Positions 58,096-64,000 of a DNA stretch of 64,000 bases are shown here, piece by piece. A program made the position numbers and the translations under genes. Each line of letters opens with the position of its first letter. Position 1 is the first letter of the stretch. This stretch comes from Vibrio quintilis (lineage in GTDB: Bacteria; Pseudomonadota; Gammaproteobacteria; Enterobacterales; Vibrionaceae). The stretch is from contig NZ_AP024897.1 of assembly GCF_024529975.1 (NCBI RefSeq), positions 3,906,001 through 3,970,000 on the forward strand, in the 5' to 3' direction. Below the pieces are notes generated by a model. That model was not told the origin of the DNA. It worked only from the letters and a program-made list of their open reading frames with translations, and did not search any database.

Positions 58096-59373
58096 GTGGA
58101 CAGCATTAAAATAAACTCAGATCGCTTGCAGCCAGGTTTATATATCCGGTTGCCGGTAAAATGGAATGATCATCCTTTTTTACTGAACAGCTTTAAACTG
58201 AAAAACCAGGAGCAGATAGAAATTATCAAGCACCTGGGGATTTCGTTCGTCTACCTGTATCCGGATAAAAGTGATAAGCAGCCGTTACCTCCGCCAACCC
58301 TGCAGGAGGACTCCCCGGATACGAAGTCAGAAGCAAAGCCTGAAAAAAATCAGCTCAGTGATGAAGCACAGAAATTGTGGGATGAGAAACAACAACGAAT
58401 AGAGAAGCTCAATGCCTATCGCCGGCGGGTCAGCCGCTGTGAAAAAGAGTTCAACCGCTCGCTGGCACACCTCAGAGCAATTATGAATAAAATCCGTAAC
58501 CGCCCTGAAGATGCAGCCGGAGAAGCAACCAAATTAGTTGATCACATCACATCGACTCTCCTGAATGAAGAAGATGTCACTCTGCATCTGATTAATGATA
58601 AAAGTAAAGAAACCGAGGATATTTACTTTCACTCCTTAAATGTTGCAGTTCTATCCATCATTGTTGGTAAGGCTAAAGGCTATGATGTAGCAAAGATCAA
58701 GCTACTGGCAATGGCATCATTGTTTCATGACATTGGAAAAATCAAAGTTCCCAGAACCATTCTGAAGAAGCAAACACCACTGACTGAACCTGAACAAAAC
58801 TATTTAAAACAGCATACCCGGTATGGTGTTGAAATAGCAGAAACTATCGAAGGATTTCCTGAAGAAGCTGTGATAATTATTGCCCAGCACCATGAAATGC
58901 TGGATGGTTCAGGCTATCCGGAAGGATTAAAAGGCGATGAAATCGATGAACTGGCGCAAATTGTTGCATTAACGAATGCATTCGACAGCAGGTGCCACTC
59001 AAATATTACCGGCGATCAAAAAATTCCTTACGCAGCACTTTCCTATTTATATAAACAAAAACATCTTTACAACAATGAAAACCTGAATCTGTTAATTAAA
59101 TACATGGGTGTTTATCCTCCCGGTTCGCTGGTCGAACTCTCAAATGGCATGATTGGCTTAGTCATTTCAGTCAACTCAAATCAGCTGCTTCATCCCAGTG
59201 TGCTTGTCTACGATGCATCCGTACCCAGAAATCAGGCACCCATCATCGATTTGTCAGATAGAGAAGAGCTCTCCGTAGTATCGGTCGTGACGCCCGGTAA
59301 AATCCCGGAGAAAGTGCTTGAATATCTCAGTCCCCGCGCCAAAGTCTCTTACTATATCGATTCAGGCAGTTAG
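58096..59373 (+). CDS. HD-GYP domain c-di-GMP phosphodiesterase, copy 2
   Basis: About 425 residues, a close paralog of the gene at 56516 with the same domain order: DUF3391-like N terminus (LQPGLYIRLPVKWNDHPFLLNSF), charged linker, HD-GYP core (LFHDIGKIKVPR; AQHHEMLDGSGYPEGL). The frame is open from TTG at 57946, but the GTG at 58096 aligns with the GTG start of copy 1 (VEDIKI against VDSIKI) and the extra upstream residues have no match. Catalytic signature residues are intact. Confidence 0.9.
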   Translation: MDSIKINSDRLQPGLYIRLPVKWNDHPFLLNSFKLKNQEQIEIIKHLGISFVYLYPDKSDKQPLPPPTLQEDSPDTKSEAKPEKNQLSDEAQKLWDEKQQRIEKLNAYRRRVSRCEKEFNRSLAHLRAIMNKIRNRPEDAAGEATKLVDHITSTLLNEEDVTLHLINDKSKETEDIYFHSLNVAVLSIIVGKAKGYDVAKIKLLAMASLFHDIGKIKVPRTILKKQTPLTEPEQNYLKQHTRYGVEIAETIEGFPEEAVIIIAQHHEMLDGSGYPEGLKGDEIDELAQIVALTNAFDSRCHSNITGDQKIPYAALSYLYKQKHLYNNENLNLLIKYMGVYPPGSLVELSNGMIGLVISVNSNQLLHPSVLVYDASVPRNQAPIIDLSDREELSVVSVVTPGKIPEKVLEYLSPRAKVSYYIDSGS

Positions 59374-59546
59374 AGTCTGAAACATTGATCTGGCCAGACT
59401 TCCCTGCCAGTCTGCTACAAATGAATATCATCCCCGAATCACCTGGAGCGGCCGCTTCAGGTTACACCGGATATCAGTTTTCTAAGCCGGGGGAAAGTGT
59501 TACCTTAGTCACACAATAAGTTTGCATATCTGACAGAAACAAGAAT

Positions 59547-60443
59547 ATGGATAAAGACCAGCAGGCCAGACAAGGCGTTCTCTTCGCCATCAGCGCTTAT
59601 CTGATGTGGGGCATTGCTCCCATCTATTTCAAAACAATCCAACATGTTCCACCGGCAGAAATTCTCTGTCACCGGATTATCTGGTCGTTTGTTTTTCTTG
59701 GCATACTGATCCACACGAGCAAACAGTGGCTCGGTGTACGGTTTATTTTCAATAATAAAAAGCAACTGCTGTTCTTAACGGCAACCTCTGTGCTGGTTGG
59801 CTCAAACTGGCTGCTGTTTATATGGTCAGTCAATCATGATCATCTTTTAGATGCCAGTCTCGGCTATTTTATTAACCCCTTGCTGAATGTCTTACTGGGA
59901 ATGATCTTTTTGGGAGAGCGGCTCCGCAAACTTCAATGGCTTGCAGTTGCAATGGCAGCAACGGGCGTCATTTTTCAGATTATAGTTTTCGGGTCTATAC
60001 CGGTTATAGCCATCGTGCTGGCAACAACATTCGGGCTCTACGGACTACTGCGTAAAAAAGTGGCCGTGAATGCCCGGACGGGCCTGTTTATTGAAACGCT
60101 GATTCTGCTTCCGGCGGCACTCATTTATCTGTTTCTGCTTGCCAATACCTCAACCAGCCATCTGGAAAGTAATGTCTGGACGCTGAATGTCCTTCTTTGC
60201 CTTGCTGGTATTGTCACAACATTGCCTTTACTGGCATTCAATGGCGCAGCAACCCGGCTGAAGCTCTCAACGCTGGGTTTTTTCCAGTATATCGGACCGA
60301 GTCTGATGTTTTTGCTGGCTATTCTCATTTATGGTGAAAATTTTCAGGCAGATAAAGCCATAACTTTTGGTTTTATCTGGTGCGCTTTGCTGATATTTAG
60401 TCTGGAAGGTTTAAAACACCATCAAAAACAACGTCGGGTATAA
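59547..60443 (+). CDS. rarD: RarD-type EamA transporter
   Basis: A 298-residue inner-membrane permease with about ten transmembrane helices. RarD features: GVLFAISAYLMWGIAPIYFK, SNWLLFIWSVNHDHLLDASLGYFINPLLNV, GFFQYIGPSLMFLLA and FIWCALLIFSLEGL. The substrate is not established. It precedes the AraC regulator by 81 bases. Confidence 0.9.
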   Translation: MDKDQQARQGVLFAISAYLMWGIAPIYFKTIQHVPPAEILCHRIIWSFVFLGILIHTSKQWLGVRFIFNNKKQLLFLTATSVLVGSNWLLFIWSVNHDHLLDASLGYFINPLLNVLLGMIFLGERLRKLQWLAVAMAATGVIFQIIVFGSIPVIAIVLATTFGLYGLLRKKVAVNARTGLFIETLILLPAALIYLFLLANTSTSHLESNVWTLNVLLCLAGIVTTLPLLAFNGAATRLKLSTLGFFQYIGPSLMFLLAILIYGENFQADKAITFGFIWCALLIFSLEGLKHHQKQRRV

Positions 60444-60524
60444 ATGATCATTTTTTACAAGACAAACCGGATGAACCCATTCATGATGAATCAACGGACC
60501 TTCTTCACATTCTTCGGGTGAAAT

Positions 60525-61322
60525 ATGGAAAAGATTCAATACTGCTCAACAGAAATCGAGCAAATCCGGTTGATTGAAGCCGACTATCAGGCATTTGCCT
60601 TTCAACGCCATTATCATCTGGATATCCATATTGGCCTGATCACGCAGGGTGAACAGAAGTTTTTCTGCCGGGGTGCACAGCACCATGTCGGGCAATCCCA
60701 AATCAGTATCATTCCGCCGGATGAAGTTCATGACGGAGAAGCAGCAACCGGCGCCTACAGCGTCAGTGTTTTTTCAATACATCCTGAGTGGTTCAGTCAG
60801 TACTTCTCTGAACGCCCTGTATCACAGCAATTGCTTAGTTTTAAACAGTCGATCATTGATGATCAGGCGGTTTTTGGTCAGCTCAGTATGCTGCATCAAA
60901 AACTCAGGCAGCAAAACTTATCTCGGCTGGCTAAGGATTGTTTACCTCATGATGGATTTTCTGAGTTACTGAACCGCTACGGTCAACGACAGGCAGAAGC
61001 ACCGGTTGCCCTTGGCTGTCACTCTCTGGATAAAATCCGGGATTATATGCTGGCTCATTTAGATCAACCCGTCAGGCTTCAAACTCTGGCTGAGTTATGT
61101 CATCAAAGTCCCGTCCAGTTTCAACGCCAGTTTAAAGCCAAAACCGGTTTAACGCCTTATGCATGGTTTACCCGGTTACGGCTCGAAAAAGCACTCCGGC
61201 TGATTCAGTCAGGGATGACGGGTACAGAGGTCGCTCACAACGTTGGCTTTTATGATCAGGCCCATTTCACTAAAGCTTTCAAACGCGCCTACGGCATTTT
61301 GCCATCCTCTGTGATTTGCTGA
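60525..61322 (+). CDS. AraC-family transcriptional regulator
   Basis: A 265-residue regulator: N-terminal cupin-like effector domain (about 20-85, HYHLDIHIGLITQGEQKFF) and C-terminal tandem helix-turn-helix (LQTLAELCHQSPVQFQRQFKAKTGLTPYAWFTRLRLEKALRLI; GTEVAHNVGFYDQAHFTKAFKRAYG). This layout is common in regulators beside LysE-type exporters. It likely controls the next gene; the inducer is unknown. Confidence 0.9.
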   Translation: MEKIQYCSTEIEQIRLIEADYQAFAFQRHYHLDIHIGLITQGEQKFFCRGAQHHVGQSQISIIPPDEVHDGEAATGAYSVSVFSIHPEWFSQYFSERPVSQQLLSFKQSIIDDQAVFGQLSMLHQKLRQQNLSRLAKDCLPHDGFSELLNRYGQRQAEAPVALGCHSLDKIRDYMLAHLDQPVRLQTLAELCHQSPVQFQRQFKAKTGLTPYAWFTRLRLEKALRLIQSGMTGTEVAHNVGFYDQAHFTKAFKRAYGILPSSVIC

Positions 61323-61488
61323 GACTGACGACAAAAAATACAGGAAAACCTGCAAGTACCAGCAATATTCCTGTCACCTGCTGATCTCGCGTCCACAAAA
61401 GCAAAACCATGTCACTATTTTACAAGCTGCCTGCAGCCGGTTCTGCCACAATCACTGCCAATTTAAACGATCTGCGAACAAAGCAACA

Positions 61489-62151
61489 ATGAACGAAACA
61501 CATATTCTCATAACACTGGCTGGCATCCATTGGATTGCCCTGATGAGCCCCGGACCGGATTTTGCCCTGGTAGTCAGAAATACAACCCGATACGGAAGAA
61601 AAACAGGTTTATATCTTGCCTGCGGATTATCTGCCGGGATTCTGACCCATTCCATACTCAGCCTGATGGGCATCAGCCTGTTGCTCCATCAGCATCATTT
61701 GCTGTTTGTTGCGATCCAATTAGCAGGTGGCGGATATCTCAGCTGGACCGGATTCACTATTCTCCGCCAAATCCTTTTCAGCCGAAGGCTTGCCAGTCAG
61801 GAACACCCGCCTCTTCAGGTGAACAAAGAGCAGATTCACAGCAATAAGCACGCATTTATACAAGGCTATCTGACCAATATTCTGAATCCCAAAGCACTGG
61901 TTTTCTTTGTTAGTCTGATGTCCGGGTTGATTCCCGCTGGTTTTTCCCTGTCAGGGAAATATCTTGCCATCATCCTGCTGTGGGGGCTGGCGCTAATTTG
62001 GTTTGCTTTACTGGCATGGGTACTTTCAACCCGGCGTATTCAGCAAAAAATAATTCAGGCAGCACGCTATATCGATAGTTTATGTGGATTAATATTATTG
62101 GCTGCCGGATTGTTTATTTTGGCAAAAGTTGCAGAATATTTGTTCAACTGA
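61489..62151 (+). CDS. LysE-family amino acid exporter
   Basis: A 220-residue inner-membrane protein with six hydrophobic segments and LysE/RhtB features LMSPGPDFALVVRNTTRYG and NILNPKALVFFVSLMSGLIP. Probably exports an amino acid or similar small molecule. It follows the AraC regulator by 166 bases on the same strand. A second LysE-family gene is at 37837. Confidence 0.88.
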   Translation: MNETHILITLAGIHWIALMSPGPDFALVVRNTTRYGRKTGLYLACGLSAGILTHSILSLMGISLLLHQHHLLFVAIQLAGGGYLSWTGFTILRQILFSRRLASQEHPPLQVNKEQIHSNKHAFIQGYLTNILNPKALVFFVSLMSGLIPAGFSLSGKYLAIILLWGLALIWFALLAWVLSTRRIQQKIIQAARYIDSLCGLILLAAGLFILAKVAEYLFN

Positions 62152-62195
62152 CCATGTAATGCTGACCACGAGCGATCTTGATTTTCTCATCTGGC

Positions 62196-62213
62196 TGTAA
62201 GAGATCTCTTACA
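62196..62213. promoter_or_regulatory. GacA/UvrY/VarA-type upstream activating site
   Basis: A perfect 18-bp palindrome TGTAAGAGATCTCTTACA, matching the TGTAAG-N6-CTTACA site of GacA-family regulators. It lies about 180 bases upstream of the predicted start of the Csr RNA, the distance known for E. coli csrB. Confidence 0.85.
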
Positions 62214-62360
62214 AACAAGTGCGTAAAAAGAGATTTGTGCAGCCGACATCACAACAAAACATCAATATAAGATACTGATAATCATAGATTTGACTATTTT
62301 TCACTCTAAATAACAAAGCTATCATCGTTAATTTACCTGATTGTAGAAAACCTCTCATTT

Positions 62361-62376
62361 CGTAAGATTACTTACA
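62361..62376. promoter_or_regulatory. Second GTAAG/CTTAC inverted repeat at the Csr RNA promoter
   Basis: CGTAAGATTACTTACA contains GTAAG and CTTAC halves with a four-base gap, shorter than the usual six. It overlaps a possible -10 TAAGAT (62363-62368), which has TTGTAG (62341-62346) 16 bases upstream. Confidence 0.4.
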
Positions 62377-62679
62377 TCAGCAGGGAGCTGAACGAAGGGA
62401 CAAAGAAGGGAATCTGAATCGTTGTACGGATACAACGTTTAAGGATAACCAGGACAACCTCAGGATGAGGTCTTTTATCAGGATGATAAAAGGGATGAAT
62501 GTACTGACGAGGAAGCGTCAGTAACCAGGATGGTCAAGGACACAGCCAGGCAGGCGATGCAAGGACAAAGCTAAAGGATTTAGCATACTGATCACGGATT
62601 TGATGCAGGAAGCATTGATTGTTGCAGGATTGCAGCAGGTAGGAATAGAACCCCGGAGGGCTTGCCCCCCGGGGTTTTT
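62377..62679 (+). ncRNA. CsrB/CsrC-type regulatory RNA
   Basis: An untranslated stretch of about 300 bases with 18 GGA motifs (plus one in the terminator), mostly AGGA or AGGGA. Several sit in hairpin loops: GTTGTA-CGGA-TACAAC, CCTC-AGGAT-GAGG, TTTATC-AGGA-TGATAAA and ACTGACG-AGGAA-GCGTCAGT. Such loops bind CsrA, so the RNA would sequester CsrA. It has a GacA/VarA-type site upstream and a strong terminator. Exact 5' end is inferred to within about 20 bases. No protein is supported on either strand here. Confidence 0.9.
62649..62679 (+). terminator. Terminator of the Csr RNA
   Basis: ACCCCGG-AGGGCTTGCCCC-CCGGGGT: an outer 7-bp and an inner GGG/CCC stem, followed by TTTTT. The convergent GH5 gene ends 33 bases beyond it. 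Confidence 0.92.
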
Positions 62680-62711
62680 CTTTACTTTACAAATTACCCA
62701 GCGCCATAAAA

Positions 62712-64000
62712 TTAAAGTACTTCACAGGTTGGTGCTGTATACGTTCCTTCAAAAGTACCCTGAACACCGAAAGATGCAGATTTACCTGTACTCAGGCTAC
62801 CATTCCAGCTGGCGTTTACTGCTTCGATTGCTGTACCATCAACGGTCAAATCAGCATTCCAGAAGTTAACCAGCGTAGGCGCTGAATCATATTTCAGGCT
62901 TACTTTCCAGCCATCAATCGCTTCACCTTTATTGGTCACTTTCACCGCCAGCTGATAACCACCACTCCACTGATTCACGGTTGTTACATCACAGGTCACT
63001 GAAGAGTCATTGTCATCACCATTGTTACTGCCACCATTATTACTTCCGCCGTTTTCACCACCGGAATTCGATGAATCAAATACAGTCGCAGGCTTGGCTG
63101 TTGCTTTCAGACCATTGGTATCATTGATGATCAAATCACCCCAGTCAGTCAGGCTGTTCAACTCAAAGTTGTTGGTCATATCAATCAACTTAGAATAAGT
63201 CGCACCTGAGTTACCTGCCCAGGACCAGCCCATGTAACCGATACCTTTTTCTTCAGATATCTGCATCACAGTTTTAGCCGGTAGTTCTGTGCCATCAGAT
63301 GGGTCATCCGCCGCAAATTCACCGATAACCAAAGGCAATTTGTCCTCAGTCAGGAACTGATTCACATAGCTCTTCACACTGTCAGCAGTCGGATAGACAC
63401 CGTACATGTGCACACTGAATACCGTGTTATTCAACTCATCCGCAGCCGCAACTTCAGGAGCATTATCAAGCATGACTTTTTCCCAGTCCTGCCCCCAGCT
63501 TGGCGCATCAACCATCAGTGTATGCGTGAAACCCGCCGCACGAAGACGCTTAATCGCATCAACATGGCCATCAATCCAGACTTTCTTATCAACATTATTA
63601 CCAATCGGTTCATTACCAATGTTGATGATGACGTAATCTTCCTGACCTTTTAAAACGTCAGCAATACTTTCCCAGTAGTCAACAGCCTGATCTAAAGAAG
63701 CAGCCGCTGTCTCCTGTCCGTATCCGGTTGTATCGTGGACTTCCAGCACCGTAATCATTTTGTGTGCTTTCATCTGTTCGATGATACTTTCCACCTCACC
63801 GGCAGATGTTTTCGTCCAGCGATCACCACTACTTAAAACAATCCGTATAGTATTCGCATTGACACTGGCAATATCTTCAATTGCCTGATTGGTGTAACTG
63901 TTGTACCAGGTATGAGCATGGTTCACACCACGAATTACAAATGGATTTCCGTTACCATCAAGTAATTGTGTACCTGACACAGAAAAACCAGCCTGACAAG
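62712..64000 (-). CDS. GH5 glycanase (mannanase/cellulase type) with CBM2, 5' end outside window
   Basis: A secreted polysaccharide-degrading enzyme. The frame is still open at 64000 (residues CQAGFS precede the GTG at 63980), so the signal peptide lies outside. The catalytic domain has VIRGVNHAHTWY, acid/base Glu in INIGNEPIGN (124 from that GTG) and nucleophile Glu in LVIGEFAADDP (221). The pattern is closest to GH5 beta-mannanases, by recall. A Gly/Asn-rich linker leads to a C-terminal CBM2 with its Cys pair (VTCDV, PTCEV), which binds cellulose or chitin. Confidence 0.9.
   Translation of the reverse strand, partial: CQAGFSVSGTQLLDGNGNPFVIRGVNHAHTWYNSYTNQAIEDIASVNANTIRIVLSSGDRWTKTSAGEVESIIEQMKAHKMITVLEVHDTTGYGQETAAASLDQAVDYWESIADVLKGQEDYVIINIGNEPIGNNVDKKVWIDGHVDAIKRLRAAGFTHTLMVDAPSWGQDWEKVMLDNAPEVAAADELNNTVFSVHMYGVYPTADSVKSYVNQFLTEDKLPLVIGEFAADDPSDGTELPAKTVMQISEEKGIGYMGWSWAGNSGATYSKLIDMTNNFELNSLTDWGDLIINDTNGLKATAKPATVFDSSNSGGENGGSNNGGSNNGDDNDSSVTCDVTTVNQWSGGYQLAVKVTNKGEAIDGWKVSLKYDSAPTLVNFWNADLTVDGTAIEAVNASWNGSLSTGKSASFGVQGTFEGTYTAPTCEVL

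Noticed and set aside
62600..62869. An 89-codon + strand frame over the Csr RNA end
   Set aside because: It crosses the RNA terminator and continues antisense to the GH5 gene.

Overview
The window is chromosomal DNA of a marine gammaproteobacterium, almost certainly a Vibrio. Support comes from enteric/Vibrio-type gene order (glnA-glnL-glnG; btuB-murI beside an rRNA operon; trmA-yijD-fabR-sthA; lexA-plsB-ubiA-ubiC; ftsY-ftsE-ftsX-rpoH-rsmD; rhtB-pldB-yigL), from the rRNA sequences, and from accessory traits common in vibrios (orphan Hcp, HD-GYP proteins, Csr small RNA, IS200/IS4/IS481/IS630 elements). The species cannot be named from sequence alone.

Layout. 1-5342: nitrogen control (3' part of glnA, then glnL and glnG), with an IS4-family element sitting exactly in the loop of the glnA terminator. 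5343-7867: decayed IS630-type element carrying a nested intact IS481-type element. 7885-13486 (minus): a full rRNA operon with two promoters, 16S, tRNA-Ile, 23S, 5S, tRNA-Asp and terminator. 13675-22000: RRM protein, murI, btuB with a cobalamin riboswitch, trmA, yijD, fabR, sthA and lexA with two SOS boxes. 22003-33551: plsB, ubiA, ubiC, a FliL-like protein, glpG/glpE, rpoH, the cell-division/SRP block ftsX/ftsE/ftsY, rsmD and a MarC protein. 33792-40555: YhhN, an 800-bp AT-rich region with two candidate micro-ORFs (one with promoter, ribosome site and terminator), a small membrane protein, Dps, a degenerate EAL-HDOD protein, RhtB, PldB and YigL.

40618-48159 is a catechol-siderophore block: entE, entC and entA make and activate 2,3-dihydroxybenzoate, a lipoprotein enterochelin-type esterase would release iron from the ferric siderophore, and a TonB-dependent receptor would import it; Fur-box-like sites precede both + strand units. 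entB and the peptide synthetases are absent here. 48195-56237 is accessory: an EVE protein, an IS200 element, an orphan hcp with a sigma-54 promoter and an upstream palindrome array, two tandem secreted lipase-like proteins, recQ with a small partner, and two tandem outer-membrane barrels. 56516-62151: two tandem HD-GYP proteins, RarD, an AraC regulator and a LysE-type exporter.

62196-62679 holds an unannotated Csr-type regulatory RNA with many GGA motifs and a perfect 18-bp GacA/VarA-type upstream site. The window ends inside a secreted GH5 glycanase with a CBM2 domain. The least-explained items are the hcp promoter/palindrome array, the Csr RNA, the 26-residue micro-ORF at 35213, the 15-bp inverted repeat with DnaA-like boxes at 27745/27915, and a four-copy dispersed intergenic palindrome.
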